The translations under genes were made by a program, and so were the position numbers. A stretch of DNA of 64,000 nt. It comes from Callorhinus ursinus. Its lineage: Eukaryota; Chordata; Mammalia; Carnivora; Otariidae. The DNA is taken from assembly GCF_003265705.1 (NCBI RefSeq), contig NW_020312817.1, forward strand, positions 25,764,109-25,828,108. Reading direction: 5' to 3'. The notes under the pieces were generated by a model. It was not told where the DNA came from, did no database searches, and worked only from the letters and a program-made list of their open reading frames with translations. This document shows positions 11,291 to 23,773 of the stretch, in pieces (the stretch's first letter is position 1; the number at the start of each line of letters is the position of its first letter).

Positions 11291-12574
11291 GGTGCAGTGC
11301 AGCCCTCCACATGTGGGGACCGTCACTTCAAGCAGACATCTGCTGACCTGCCAGGGTGCCAGGCCCACAAGACAAACAGAAGAGAGCCCACTCCCCCACT
11401 GATGGCATTTGACCAGACTGACTTGTCGGACCAGGAGCCTGACTCAGAGTCTCCATTCCTTGCTCCTCATCTTCTGGGCACCCAGAAAGGCGGTCCAGGA
11501 TCAAGACAAGGACTTCTAGAGAAAGGACGGAGCCAGTGCTCAAGCATGACCTTCAGAGCTTCGGAAAGATGCTCCCGAGAACAGCTACAGATGAGTTCAA
11601 ATCCAAGCCAAAAGACAATGAGGGAGGCTTACCCACCGGACAGCAACACGATGGAGCAGGATGTACAGCAGGTGAGGCAGGGAAGTCGGTCCCCGCCGCA
11701 CCCTGGCCTGGGCACCCATGGGCTCACCACGGAACCCCAAGTCCCACACGAGACTCTGCCACCTCTGCCCGACCCTCTCCCTTGGCCACGCCATCACTGC
11801 CCCTCGCCTTTCCCTGTGCTCACTAGCAGCCACTTCTTTTCCTCTCCGTGCATTACCGTGAGCCTTCAGCTCTCTCCTCCTTTCTGATGCTCCTCTAATT
11901 GAAGCGCTCAGTTCTGGCCCACATGTGACACCGGCTCTGCCACCACCACAACCGACCCTGGCCATCCGGCCTTCACTGGACTGGGACCACACTCTACAAC
12001 AGGCTAGCCCTTGGTTTTCAGGACACGAGAGTCGCTAGCTCTTCGCCCCGACACCTGCTACTACCCTCCCAGGCCCATCCTTTCAACCACACAGACCAGC
12101 TCAGGCCCCTGGGCATGGGACCGCCCTGCCAAAGCAGGGACCTTCAGAGTATCTGCCTCAAAGCCGTGCTCTTAATCACCAGGCTCTACAGCTCCCCAGC
12201 CCCTTGACCTTTCCTTTCCAACCCCCTCCAGGCCTTTCTACTACAGAAGAATGTGACCTTGAGCAAGTACCTTCATCCTTCGCAGCTGTGGTTACAGTTA
12301 TAAAGATAGAAGTTATACAAGTTATGTTCACAGGTGAGATAAAATAGCCCTATGAATTTAGGAATACCTTCAAACGAATCTGTACTTTATTCATGATAAT
12401 GCCATCATTTGAGAAACCGTAATCCACCTATGAGTGAGATTTATTACTTAGTTATCCAACAGCAAAGGAGTGACTGGTGTACTATGGATCCTCAGACCCA
12501 GGGTCATATTTCCACAGCCCTATGGGGGTCCACAGCCTGCAGGCTGGCAGACAATAAACTCGACAGTCTCCAAG
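11291..12574. other. Unique intronic DNA
   Basis: A 196-codon open frame at 11297-11887 (plus) has a low-complexity Pro/Ser/Gln-rich product and no recognisable domain, and overlaps open frames on the other strand. I treat the stretch as non-coding. No repeat family recognised. Confidence 0.5.
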
Positions 12575-13555
12575 GGCCTTTCGAATTCATTAATTCAACA
12601 AATATTTACTGAGTGCCTGCTAAGTTAGAAGTGTACGTCCTACTTAGGGAGACAGAAAACATCCAAGAGAACAAGTAAAAGAATGACCAATTATGCTAAC
12701 TGGTAGGACACATACAAAAATGAGGCAGCATGTGGGGGACTGAATGGAGAAGGAGGGCTTCTCCAGGGTAGTGACATGTGTCTTCAGGACCTGGACGGTG
12801 ACCAGACACCAGTCTCAGGACCTGGACGGTGACCAGACACCAGTCACGGGCAGGGGAGCAAGGATCGGGAGAAGAGCAAAAGGCATCGCAGGCATAAGAA
12901 ACAGCCTTCACAAAGGCTCTGAGGCAGGTGCCAACATGGTCTGTTTAGCTGAGGGTGAGGACATCGAGGGGCAAATTAGAGGGGAAAACAATTCCATGTG
13001 GAGGTGTTAAGTTTGGGGGTGACCATGACATCCAAATGTCAATGTCAAGGTGGCTGAATAGGAGAGGAGGCTAAAAATCAGATCCCTGTGTTACAAACAT
13101 ACATTCAGGAGTCACCGACAGAGAGAAGGTATTCAAACTCAGTGAACAGCAATGGGGTTTAGAGAAAACAGAGAAGAGAAGAGGAGCTTTGGACCAAGTT
13201 ATAAGAAATGCCACCACGGAGCTGGGGGCAGACGAGGAGTCAGGGAGGGAGGAGGAAAACCAGGAGCTGCTCCAGTCACGAAACCCAAAAGAGAAAGGAA
13301 GAGGGAGTGACCCACTAGGTGGAGGCAGTTAAGACAAGGATAGAACCACATCCACTGGCTTTTTCAGTATGGACGATGTTGCTGACCTTGAGAAGATGGG
13401 CCCAGATGAGGTGGTTGTGGCGGATCCACTGGAGTGAGATGAAGAGAAAAAGGGACGGGAGGAATTGGGGCATTGTGCGTGAGCAACCCCTTTTAAATGT
13501 TTGGCTATCCAGAGAGCCAGAACAAAGGCACTGAAGAGGAAAGACCATGGTCTGT
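12575..13555 (-). mobile_element. L2 LINE 3' part (antisense)
   Basis: 'cattaattcaacaaatatttactgagtgcctgc' at 12587 is the reverse complement of the L2 3' terminus. Diverged L2-like sequence follows, including 'acaaaggctctgaggcagg' near 12910, and the match seems to go on to about 13555. A perfect 31-bp tandem duplication is embedded at 12784-12845. Confidence 0.65.
12784..12845. repeat. Perfect 31-bp tandem duplication
   Basis: The unit at 12784-12814 is repeated exactly at 12815-12845 (starts TCAGGACCTGG, ends ACACCAGTC). It lies inside old, diverged L2 sequence, so the perfect identity points to a recent local duplication. Confidence 0.95.
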
Positions 13556-13559
13556 TATT

Positions 13560-13990
13560 GTTCAGCAAGTACTCGCTCCCCTTCTCAGTCTCCATGAGAG
13601 GAGGGTGTTCCCCAGCCCACTGATGTTGGGCATGGACATCTGACGTGACTTGGCCAACGAGACGTGCAGATATACCCTCAACAAGGGCTTGAGATGTGCT
13701 TGCCTGACTGGGCCTGCTCTTTTTGGCTCCTGTCTTCTTCCACGAGAAGAACATACTTTGGGGAGCTTCTGGATGATGGAGGATGAATGACAAGTGGCAC
13801 AGACTAGAATGCAACCCACAACTCGGGAGCCCAGCCTAGATCTGCAGAGCCCTAGCCAGCCCACAGGCCTAGAAGCGAAAACCCAAATACTTCTTGTATG
13901 CCTGCGATACCATGGTTCTTTATTACGCAGCACTATGGAGGACAGAGCTGACTGACGCAAGGGGGAAATGTGTAGTCAGATAGGGTTATT
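13560..13990. mobile_element. Possible old repeat interrupting the L2
   Basis: 'cgtgacttggccaacgagacgtgcag', 'gcttgagatgtgcttgcctgactgggc' and the end 'tattacgcagcactatggaggacagagctgactgacgc' are reminiscent of an ancient mammalian repeat inserted into the L2. I cannot name the family. There is no coding signal. Confidence 0.35.
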
Positions 13991-13994
13991 TTTA

Positions 13995-14300
13995 AAATAT
14001 GTGTTGCCAGATATATTTATATGCCAATGGGAAAACGATCTATTGAAATGAAAGAGAATTTGGGTGCCTGGGAGAGGTGAGCTAGCTTTGGAAGGGCAAC
14101 ATCAATGAGAAGAGCAGGAGGGAATGAGATCCTCAGGACAGGTGGAGGAGCCGGCCTTAGATCAGCAGGAGCATGTACCTCCATTGGTGTAAGAGGGGGA
14201 AAGGCAGATGCAGATGCCAAAAGGTCTAAAAGCCCCTGGGAGGGGAAAGATGAACTCAGATTGAATGGACTCAATCTTCTCAAGGAATGATGAAGCAAGG
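13995..14300 (-). mobile_element. Possible further L2 piece (antisense)
   Basis: 'agagcaggagggaatgagatcctcaggacaggtggaggagccggccttag' resembles sequence that continues the antisense L2 seen before 13555, suggesting the interval between is an insertion. Diverged. Confidence 0.45.
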
Positions 14301-15699
14301 TCAAGTGTGGGGAGTGTGGTTGGGAGGGGTGAAGGGGGCACCTTGTCATCCCATTTGCTCTTCTTTAAATGTCCTTTTAATTTTCTCCACTGATGTAAAT
14401 TCTATGAAGTCCCACTTTCTCCTTGAAAGAATCTGCTAAGGACTCTAGCCTACCGTGACCCTTCCCTTTTCCTACCGCATCTGTAATCTCTACCCCAGCC
14501 CAACACTTGATTAGCCTTCTCATTGTCTGATGCAGGACTTATTCACCCCGTCCCTCTGCTGGACACGAGCTTGATGAGCCATGTGGGTCATGCCGTCTGC
14601 TTCTTTCTGAACCCCCCACGATACAAATGGCACACTGATGTCATGCCAAGGAGGCTTAATTACTTGTTAACTGGCTCAAGAAGAAAAGGTATTTGTTACT
14701 GTCTGCTAGGACAGCCCGCTTGGACCAAAACAAATCAAGCAAGATCAGCTGGTTAAGAGTTAGCCACCAGAACTATTGTTTTTGAAGACAGACATGTTTT
14801 CTGGTTTGGTTTTTTTTTTTTTTCTCCCCTCACTTCTTATGCCAACTTCCCTGAAGCCTGATCCATTTTCTTTTCTTGACTGCTTCAAAAATTCTTTCAT
14901 CAATCCTGCCTTGGATGTACTGACATCTTCCCTGGGAAAGCAGAGGGTTATTTTCCAGATGTTCTTTAATGCCATTGCTTAGAGGGCTTTCTGTTTTATT
15001 TTTAATGAAACAAAATCTGCCAGATCTGACAGGCGATGCTAGGGAGCTGTATTTCATGCAAGGGGTCCCAGAAATAACAAGCAGCCGGCATGCTCCCTCC
15101 ATCCCAGCTACGTGGATTTTATTTCTATCTGAAGGAGAACAGAGGGAGCTCACTCTCAAGGGCCTTCCCAGGCTCAGCCCCATGGCTTAGTGAACCTTGA
15201 AGCCCTGGTTCAAGGAACCTGTCAGTTTCAGAAGGTCCCACACTGCCATCTTTAACAACCACCAGTTATGTGTGGAGAAAACAGGTTTGGTCCAGAGAAT
15301 ACCTGCTTGGCAACAGGGCCACCACAGGCAAACTCATGAGGCATGTAAGGGTGCTCACCTTCTGCCTTCTCAAGACCTCCAACATATCCTCCCAAGTTTC
15401 CATCATTTCCAGAATCACAAGCCTGCCCACCCCTCCTTCTCTGTTGGAGCAAAGTGTCCCTCAAGAAATGCTCCAGTCCACAGCCAGGCTAGGGGAGGGT
15501 CCCCTTTTCTGAGCTTCCAGGAGCACCTGACTCTTAGCTTCTAACCAAGGGCTGAACTGTCATCAGATATTTCCCCCACGAGGCTCTGAGCTCTCTGAGT
15601 TTGGGGTTGTATCTTACCCATCTGTATTTCCTTCTCTAGCAGTGTGCCAGGCACAAGTGGGTGCGCAAGAAATGGTTTGTTATACACTAACACAGGTAG
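14301..15699. other. Unique intronic DNA
   Basis: No exon or repeat recognised apart from a 13-base T run near 14811. Confidence 0.4.
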
Positions 15700-15885
15700 G
15701 AAGAGAACGTGACCCAACCCCCCACTCTGCCTGAACTATGGAGCCCAAGATAGTCACTTAATCTTTAAAGGACTTTCTCCTCATCTGTGAAGGTAGATAT
15801 GAAAGTACCTACTTCACAGGTGCTGTGAGGACAGAATCAAATAATGCATGTTTTAGAAACTGGCAAGTGTTTTTACAAAGGGAAG
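15700..15885 (+). mobile_element. MIR SINE
   Basis: 'agtcacttaatctttaaaggactttctcctcatctgtgaagg' and 'acctacttcacaggtgctgtgaggac', then 'aaataatgcatgtttt', are successive MIR blocks. Confidence 0.7.
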
Positions 15886-16065
15886 TCATTAGGGCTAATT
15901 CATACTAAAGTTGTAAAGACTATATTACCTGTCCCTCTTGACCTCCCTTCTCCTTTTCCGCAGAGGGCAATGTTTTCCTCCTTGAGCAGTGGTGATATTT
16001 TAAGCTTGGGTGAAAGCAACTGTCTTTGCTTTGACTGAGGGACCTTACTGACAGAACATAGACTA

Positions 16066-16408
16066 GAGGTCAGCAAAATGTGGCCCACCACCCAGATCTA
16101 ACCTACCACCTGTTTTTGTATGACAGATGAGCTAAGAGCGATTTTTACGTTTTTAAGTGGATGGGGGGGAAAAAAAGGGCAAAAGAAGAGTATTTCATGA
16201 CACATGAAAGTTACATGAAATTCAAATTAGAACATCCATAAATAAAGACTAAAACACAGCCACATTCACTTGTTTACACACTGTCTAAGGCTGCTTTCAT
16301 GCTACACCAGAAAGCTATTGGACAGTAGCTGCAACGAAGACCGTATGGCCTGTAAAGCCAAATTCTTTACTAACTGGCCCTTTAGTTAAAAAGTCCGCCA
16401 ACTCCTGA
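16066..16408 (+). mobile_element. hAT-like non-autonomous DNA transposon, copy 1
   Basis: Begins 'aggtcagcaaaatgtggccca' and ends 'aaaaagtccgccaactcctg', near-complementary hAT-type termini. The inside has 'acagccacattcacttgtttacacactgtct' and 'accgtatggcctgtaaagcc', shared with the copies at 47513 and 52138. The longer internal spacer with 'tatttcatgacacatgaaagttacatgaaattcaaa' is also shared. Non-coding. Confidence 0.8.
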
Positions 16409-18529
16409 TATAGACCATCTCTCTACCTGCCCCAAGGCTACTCCTAGGAAAAGATCTAGAATGAGCTGGGATTGATGCTGGACTGGGAATTCCACTTTAA
16501 GAGAGATTACAGACAAAACGGATCATATTCAGGAAGGCAAACAGGAATACGCCGGGGTTCGGACGTGTATGTATCAGAGGAAGAACAGTTAGAGAGCTAA
16601 TTAAGGGGGTGCCTCCAACTGTCCAAGACCTGTCAACGAGGAAAGAAGATAAGGATCCTGCTCTGGCTGCAAGGAGTAAACGCAGGGTCGGAGACCCATT
16701 TCAGCCCCGTACAAAGAAGTATCCGGGCTGTCTGAGCTGTCTTAAGCTATCAGTTCCCTATCACTACATATATTCGAGGTAGTGAATGTACAATGTCAAA
16801 AGAATGAAATGTAGTGATCAGTGACCAGTATCTGGTCATCTTTTAGAAGATTACTCATCTCACCAAGACCTCCTTAACTACCCCATGAGCATCCACAGGG
16901 CAGGACATCCTGGGATGCCGTGTTTGTGCAACATGCCTTGGCCAGGGCTTTAGGGGACTAGGAATGACTCCTGTCTGGGGCTGGGCCCACTGAGGTCTTT
17001 TACCTTAGAACTTGAGAGCAGCTCAGGGAGGAGAGAGAGGACTAGGGGGCTCTGTGTGGCTGGCAGGGTAACCCTTCTGCACCCCATGTGAGCTGAGGAG
17101 CCGAGAAGGTTGGTCTGCCGGGAAAGAGGAATACGGCAGATACACAGAGGACAGGGAGGAGACAGCGGAGGAATGATTTCGGGGGCTCCTCAAAGACTTT
17201 CGGTCCTGGGCTCCCAACTCCTCAGGAGGCCCGGGTTCAGAGTCTCATTTTGCAGGAGCTAGCTTGGGGTGGATTCTCTGACTTACAGCTCGAACAACCG
17301 TAAGGGGAGACTCAGGGAGGGCCTGGCCAGGCTCTGTCAGAGCGGGGGACTTCAGATTCTATTAGCCAGTCTAGAGGAGCGGCCAATGCCACCTCTCTAG
17401 GCAGTGTCTGAGGGGGTCTGGAACCGCACATCCCACGCAGGGAGCAAAGACATGATATGTGATTCCCACACACCCAGCTTGTGTCTCTCCTCTTCAAGAA
17501 GAGATAACATGAGTCTATCACACCCTGCTGCTGCAAAGAATAATGAATAGCACTGTTAACAAATGACAAGTGGTACATCTCTTATTATTATCTATCATGT
17601 ATACATCATCTTATTTCCGTAACATCCAGCAGGTGTTGAATGCAAATGGCTCGAGAAACTTCTGCAGGCTTGCAGCCTCTCAGAAAGAAAAACATCCGTG
17701 AGCACAGAACAGTAAAGCTGCCAGGTTAGTCCATGGCCCGGGCTCAACTACCCTGAGCAGGACTTGAGAAACCCCTTTTAAGCACGTTGATTGACTAGAA
17801 ACCCACAGAACGCAGGTAATTCACATTTGTTTTGGTACAGTAAGATCCACTCAGCTGCGGGCTTTGACCTGGCTCCATTTGTAGGCCAAAGCTCTTTGTG
17901 TGATCAGAAAGCCATAGAAACTGGACATTTGGCACTATGTGGCCAGGTGCCCTCAATCACTCTCTGCCCTTGGGGGTCTCCCTTGATCCATTTTATTCCA
18001 CATGCCAGACAGACTTCACCATCTCCCAGATGTCTCAGCTTCTTCTCTGCTCTCAGCATTTAGCATAGAGAGAACAGAAATTCATGATTAGTTTCCCCAA
18101 AGGACATGAGGCTGGCTTGAAGACTGGAAGGCCATGTCCGGTCCAGCAGTGATGTTCCTACACAGACTGGCCGTAGGGGATGTGCTGGGTGGGGGCAAGG
18201 AAGGGCGTCGGAGAAACTGGGCTCTGGCCACATTGCTGCCCTGGAGATACTGGGCCCCATGGAGGCCGTTTCTCCTTTCTGGCCTTAGTGGTTTGTCTTT
18301 CAGTGAGCAGACTGGACTGGGAGCAAGGTCAGAGCCACGGGGTAGGACTATCAAGATCAAAATGAGGAAGAGGCCAAGAGCTGATACGAAAGAACCACCA
18401 GGCAAATGTCAAGTCTGGAGTGGGATCAATGAGCATACTCTAGCTGAGTCACTAAGGGTACAAATAACGTGCTGAGTTAAAGAGGTATAAATGGAAGAGT
18501 CGAGACAACACAGAGGTGACTTAATTTTG
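16409..18529. other. Unique intronic DNA
   Basis: No exon or clear repeat recognised. Open frames are short. Confidence 0.4.
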
Positions 18530-18540
18530 GTAGAGATGTG

Positions 18541-18727
18541 GGGGCGCCTGGGTGGCTCAGTCGTTAAGCATCTGCCTTCGGCTCGGGTCATGATCCCAGG
18601 GTCCTGGGATCGAGCCCCGCATCGGGCTCCCTGCTCAGCGGGAGGCCTGCTTCTCCCTCTCCCACTCCCCCTCTCGCTGGCTCTCTCTCTGTCAGATAAA
18701 TAAATGAAATCTTTAAAAAAAATTTCA
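18541..18727 (+). mobile_element. Can-SINE with perfect 11-bp target duplication
   Basis: Near-consensus copy: GGGGCGCCTGGGTGGCTCAG head, 'gggatcgagccccgcatcgggctccc' middle in arctoid form, CT-rich tail, AAATAAATGAAATC. Flanked by GTAGAGATGTG at 18530-18540 and 18728-18738. Low divergence suggests a young insertion; antisense to GALNT14. Confidence 0.97.
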
Positions 18728-18738
18728 GTAGAGATGTG

Positions 18739-19406
18739 TCACCTTAATAGCTTAATGCCACCAACACAAATACCACTAGGTACGGTGACCACCAGGATCC
18801 CACCCAGCATTCAGTGTCTATGAATTGCAATCTTGCTCCAGATGTGCTCACAAATATGCATCAGCCCCAACAACAGAACAACAGCAAGCAAAGTATCTGC
18901 ACAGCATGGGCTCTGCATTAAGCTACTCCTTCCTACCCAGTGCTAACTGGGCACAGGGGAAATCATCCTTAAAAAGGATGTACACCAAAGTCTCCATTTC
19001 CAATTATACAAAAAATGGTTTCTGCTCCAACTTCCTACTCTCTACCCTCCCATTAAAATGTTCTCCGGTCCGAAAAAAAAAAAAAAAAAGTCAACCTGCC
19101 TACTCATAAGGACAAGTAATGATTACACCAGGTCACTGAAAAATAATAGATTTTAAAACTCTTGACCCTCCATGGGTTAGAATGCCGGCTGGCTAGAAAG
19201 AGAGGAAGATTTCTTTCCAAGACCATCTATTTAATATCCTAGTCTCTTCCAGGCTATCTCTCAGAGCCGTTATTAAATATAAATATACTCAACACATCAA
19301 CTCCTTTCTCTAGAAAAATTTCCCAAAGCAGCTGAGATTTATGACTTAGGAGAAGTCTCTACCTTTCTCTGCCTAGTTTTCTCATTTGTAAAATAGGAGA
19401 AATGGT
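18739..19406. other. Unique intronic DNA
   Basis: No exon recognised. An 18-base A run near 19072-19089. The end around 19340-19400 ('aagtctctacctttctctgcctagttttctcatttgtaaaatagg') is MIR-like. Confidence 0.4.
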
Positions 19407-20042
19407 ACCTGTATTCATTTCCTAGGGCTGCTATAACAAATTACCACAAGCTTAGTAGCATAAGACAATGCCAATGTATATACCTACAGTTCTGCAGGTT
19501 AGAAGTCTCACGAGTCTCAGTGAAGCTGAAATCAAGGTGTCAGCAAGGGTGTGTTCCTTCCGGAGGCTCTACGGGAGAACTGGTTTCCTTCCCCCACCCA
19601 GCTTCTAGAAGCTGCCTGTATTCCTTGGCCTCTTTCCTTCCTCTCCACCTTCAAAGCCAGCAACAGAGGGTGCAGTCCTCACATTGAATCACTCTGACCC
19701 CCTCTTCTGCCTCCTTCTTCCACTTTTTTTTAAGATTTTATTTTTTGAGTAATCTCTACACCCAGTATGGGGCTCAAACTTACAACCCTGAGATCAAGAG
19801 TCCCCTGCTCTACCGACTGAGCCAGCCAAGGGCCCCATCCTTCTTCCACTTTAAAGACTCTTGTGATTACACCAGACTCACCTGGGTAATCCAGGATCCT
19901 CTCCTTATTTTAGGGTCAACTGATTAGCAACTCAACTCCCCTTTGTCATGTAATGGACATGTACAATTTCTGGGAATTAGGAGAGGACATCTTTTAAGGG
20001 TGAGAGCGTGGGGGAGAGAGGGAATTATATTACCTACCACAG
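19407..20042 (-). mobile_element. Solo MaLR-type LTR (ERVL-related), split by a SINE
   Basis: The plus strand starts 'tgtattcatttcctagggctgctataacaaattacca' and ends 'attatattacctaccaca', the reverse complement of a mammalian-apparent LTR of the MLT/MST type. It is a non-coding solo LTR with no internal retroviral sequence. A tRNA-like SINE (19727-19837) has inserted into it, so the LTR is older. Confidence 0.75.
19727..19837 (-). mobile_element. Short tRNA-like carnivoran SINE with 15-bp target duplication
   Basis: Read on the minus strand it starts with GGCTGGCTCAGTCGGTAGAG, continues through a B-box-like region and ends in AAAATCTTAAAA. It has no CT-rich tail, unlike the standard Can-SINE, so it is closer to a bare tRNA head plus A-tail. 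Flanked by a perfect TCCTTCTTCCACTTT at 19712-19726 and 19838-19852. It is not a functional tRNA gene. Confidence 0.9.
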
Positions 20043-21124
20043 TACTATCTCAGGCTGAGAAACAGTTTCCTGTACTAGCTAAGCACAGGACCCTGGCCAA
20101 ACCGCCTGTCATTTTGGTTCCTTCTTCTAAAACCAAGGGCTTTAGTCTAAGAAGATCTTTAAGATCTATTACTTCGGGGGGATAAAACAAGACCATTACC
20201 AAACAAACAGATCTAAGAAGACACTTTTCAAGAGTGTTACAGTCTATGAGAAAATAAAATAGGGTTTTTGTTACAGAGAGACACCAAGGGTGCTGCTAAC
20301 TGGACTTTTCTGCTTTGCTAGCTAATTCCTCCTCCATGTAAGCCCATCTGGATCAGGTTTCCTGTTGGCCACAGCCAAGCCTCCTAACACAAGTGGTGTT
20401 CACCCCCCGGCCCATGAGCCTTTCCCATACTGCGTTGTCCACACGGCCACACCTCATGGACCAAGCCAACACCTCTGCAATCACAGGAAATGGGCAGACG
20501 GGAAAGAACCCAGAACTGGCAGGTTCCAGCTCAGAACCACAGGTTCTAGCTCTGGCTCACCACTGACTAGCTGAGTACCTTCTACCTGGGCTGGAGTGTT
20601 TCCTCACCAGTGAACCGGGGGAGTTTCATGAGTCAATCTCTATGACCCATTCACTCCATCATGTTATGTCCTATGCTCCCATTTGTAGGAGCTGCTCAGA
20701 CGTACATCACAATAGGAGCTGAGTAATCTCAAGCCCGCATCAATCACCGTCCTACATTTCTATTAAAAAGCTGCAAAACAAGCATCTCACACTCGATCCA
20801 GATCCATACCAAATCGTCAAGGGAGATGCAAACTGCACACTCAGCAAACGCACTCCATTCAACAAACAAACACTCTAGTGCCTAGTAAAAGTTAGTGATT
20901 CTAGATGGTCCTGATTTTACCCGAAAAACTCATGGCGGACGCCGAGGAGCTCTGCCTCTATCCTTCACGGCTTACTAGGGAGGAGAAAGGATTCAAGCAA
21001 ATTACATGTAGTTAAAGTCGAAGCATTCGTACCCTTTTCTGTACATGCAGACAAGGGGGCATGCATATCTTGTGACAAATATATCAGTGAATATGTCCAA
21101 CTCCTGTTAGTGTAATAATCCTCT
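20043..21124. other. Intronic DNA with one MIR-like stretch
   Basis: Around 20500-20650 'ctctggctcaccactgactagctgagtacc' and 'gtttcctcaccagtgaacc' are MIR-like (plus). The rest is unrecognised. Confidence 0.45.
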
Positions 21125-22069
21125 TTTTAAAAAATGCATTTACATGGTTTAAAAAAAAAAGGCATGCAATGAAAAGTCTCCCTTCTACCCTGGTCTATCC
21201 CTAGTTCACATCACCACCCCCACAGGCAAACCATTCTTAGTTTGTTGTTTATGCCTCCAGAACTTCTTATGCATACAGATGCAAATATAAATACATTCTA
21301 ATTCTGCCCCATTCCCACTCCACCACCTTTCATATAAAATTAGTATTGTATGCACGTTGTTCTACATCTTATTTTTCATCTGGCAATCCGATAGGTGAAG
21401 TATGGTATTTAGATATAGATTTAATTAGATTTTTTATGAGGTAAGGTTGAGCATTATCTCTTAACAGATTTAGGACACTTTATATTTCTTTTTCCATGAA
21501 TTATCTGGTTATATACTTTGCCTATTTTTTTCTATTAGATTGAAATGCTTTATCTTATTGACTCTTTGGAGCTCTTTATTAAGTTGATTAGTCCTTTGTC
21601 ATTTGTCTTTTCAGTTTACTTTATGTAGATTATTTTTGCCAGTCAGATGATTTTGTTGGGGTCTTTTTCTTTCCATTTTTATCTAGTCATATATCTATCA
21701 GATTTTTCTTTTGTGGATTCTGGATTTAAATCTTGGTTAGAAAGGCCTCCTCTGGGCTATCTTCTGGTACTTTCATAGTTTTAACATTTAGATCTTATTT
21801 TTGTTTTGAATTTTATCCTGGTGTATATACGGTGTGAGGTATGGATCCAATTTTGTTTCTCCCCCATAGGACAACCAGTTACCCTAATAGCACATATTTA
21901 AACTTTTCCTCCAGTGATTTGAGATGCCACCTTTACCAAACACTAAATGATCATACGCAACTGGATCTATTTATAGATTTTTCACCCTGTTCCTTTTTAA
22001 CTATTTGTGTATGTGCCTATAACATTCTGCTTCAATAAATAAGGCACTATAATAACTTCTAGTATCCAG

Positions 22070-22287
22070 GCGCCTGGGTGGCTCAGTTGGTTAAGTGTCC
22101 ACTTCTTGATTTCAGCTCAGGTCATGATCTCAAGGTCATGGGAATGAGCCCTGCATTGGGCTCCACACTCAGCAGGGAGTCTGCTTGAGATTCTCTCTCC
22201 CCCTCTACCCCTCCCCCATGTGTGCACACTCTCTCTCTCTCTAAAATAATAAATAAATCTTAAAAAAAAGAAATGTGAATTTAAAAA
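22070..22287 (+). mobile_element. Can-SINE in old L1, 18-bp target duplication
   Basis: Head GCGCCTGGGTGGCTCAGTTGG, CT-rich tail, AATAATAAATAAATC and A-rich end. Flanks at 22052-22069 and 22288-22305 match at 16 of 18 (both end ATAGTATCCAG or CTAGTATCCAG). Antisense to GALNT14; somewhat diverged. Confidence 0.93.
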
Positions 22288-22361
22288 ATAAGTTATAGTA
22301 TCCAGAAGGGTCAGTCCTCCCACATTGTTTTTCTTTTTCAGAATTTTTTTGAGTATTCTTA

Positions 22362-22363
<2 letters not shown>

Positions 22364-22400
<37 letters not shown>
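22364..22400. repeat. (GT)n microsatellite
   Basis: About 18 GT units with one interruption near the end (GTATGT). Likely polymorphic. Confidence 0.95.
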
Positions 22401-22402
<2 letters not shown>

Positions 22403-22585
22403 ATTTTAAAACTTACCTGATTAAAGAAAAAAGGGACATCTGGTACTTTCATTTAGATTGCATTATATTTACCAATTAAAGAGAATGACATCTACTGTTT
22501 TTCTATCCACGAACATGATACATTGCTCCATTTGCTCAAGGCTCCTTTTGTATCTTTCAGGGCTGCTTTTAAATACTCTTACATG

Positions 22586-22794
22586 GGGGCACCTGGGTGG
22601 CTCAGTCCTTCAGTTCGGGTCATGATCCCAGGGTCCGGGGATCGAGCCCTGTGTCGGGCTCCCTGCTCAGTGGGAAGCCTGCTTCTTCCTCTTCCACTCC
22701 CCCTGCTTGTGTTCCCTCTCTCACTGTGTCTCTCTCTGTCAAATAAATAAATAAAATCTTTAATAAATAAATAAATAAATACATACATACATAC
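22586..22794 (+). mobile_element. Can-SINE in old L1, perfect 13-bp target duplication
   Basis: Head GGGCACCTGGGTGGCTCAG, internal deletion of part of the head-middle junction, arctoid-type middle and CT-rich tail, then AAATAAATAAATAAAATC. The tail has evolved into (AAAT)n and (CATA)n. Flanked by ATACTCTTACATG at 22573-22585 and 22795-22807. Confidence 0.95.
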
Positions 22795-23773
22795 ATACTC
22801 TTACATGTCCAACATCTGCCAAGCTCATCAGTTTTACGTTTTTTGATGTTATTGTAACTGAGAGCTTTTCCTCCTATGTATATTGTTTGATGTCTGTATA
22901 TATGAAAGGTATTAATTTGTTACTTTATGGGATTCTTTCATTGTCTGGAATAATTTTCCAGTGATTTCTCTTATGTTCTCCAACCATACAACCACAATAC
23001 CTCTACATAGAGTGACGCTCACCTCCTCTGCACTTCTCTCTTCAAATTGATTTCTCCTGTCTAGTGCGTTGGCAAGCATCACCAATGCAAAAGGAATCAT
23101 CATACTAACAGCGTAAATCCCTGTTCTTTACTTTAGTGAGAATTCCTTTGTTGTTTCCCCATGAAGCCTGATGCTGGCTTTTTGTCTGCGGTGGATGTAT
23201 TTTTAGCATGGTAAGAAAGTATCCAGCTGTCCTGTTGTCTTGGGTGTATTTTTTATTAAAACATGATCATTGAACTTTCTCAAAGCCCTTTTCAGAATCT
23301 ATGAAGATAACCATGAATATTTTTTCTGCTAATGTTCACTAGTGTAGAACTGTATCTGCATTCTAGGAATAAAACCCTCTTGATTATGACATATGTATTC
23401 AAATGTATTGCTGAAGTTGTCTTGCTGAAATTTTTTTTTTAGAATTCTGAATTGATATTCATAATGGGATTAGTCTTTGGTTTTTCTCTTTGTGACTTCT
23501 TTGTCAGACTTGTAACTGTTTCTCTTTCTTTGTCTATGCTCTGGAACATACATATTGGAATTGTCTTTCCTTGATAGAATTTTCCCTGTAAAACCTTTTG
23601 GACTGGTGATTTCTTCTTTGGGGTAGGGTATACGTTGTTTGAAAGTTTGGGGGTGTTTTTGCTTTTTAATTTCCACTTCGAATACTTTGGATTCCTTTCT
23701 GGGGTCAGTTAAGTAAATTTTATTTTCTTGGAAGAAAATCTAGTTCACTTAGGCTTTCAAATGTATTTGCATA

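Noticed and set aside
11297..11887. 196-codon open frame, plus strand
   Set aside because: Ser/Pro/Gln-rich product with no domain or splice support, and overlapping open frames on the other strand.
19727..19837. tRNA gene
   Set aside because: The tRNA-like head with A and B boxes belongs to a SINE with an A-tail and target duplication. The same applies to the heads of all Can-SINEs here.
19407..20042. Endogenous retrovirus with coding regions
   Set aside because: Only a solo LTR is present; no gag, pol or env-like reading was seen next to it.
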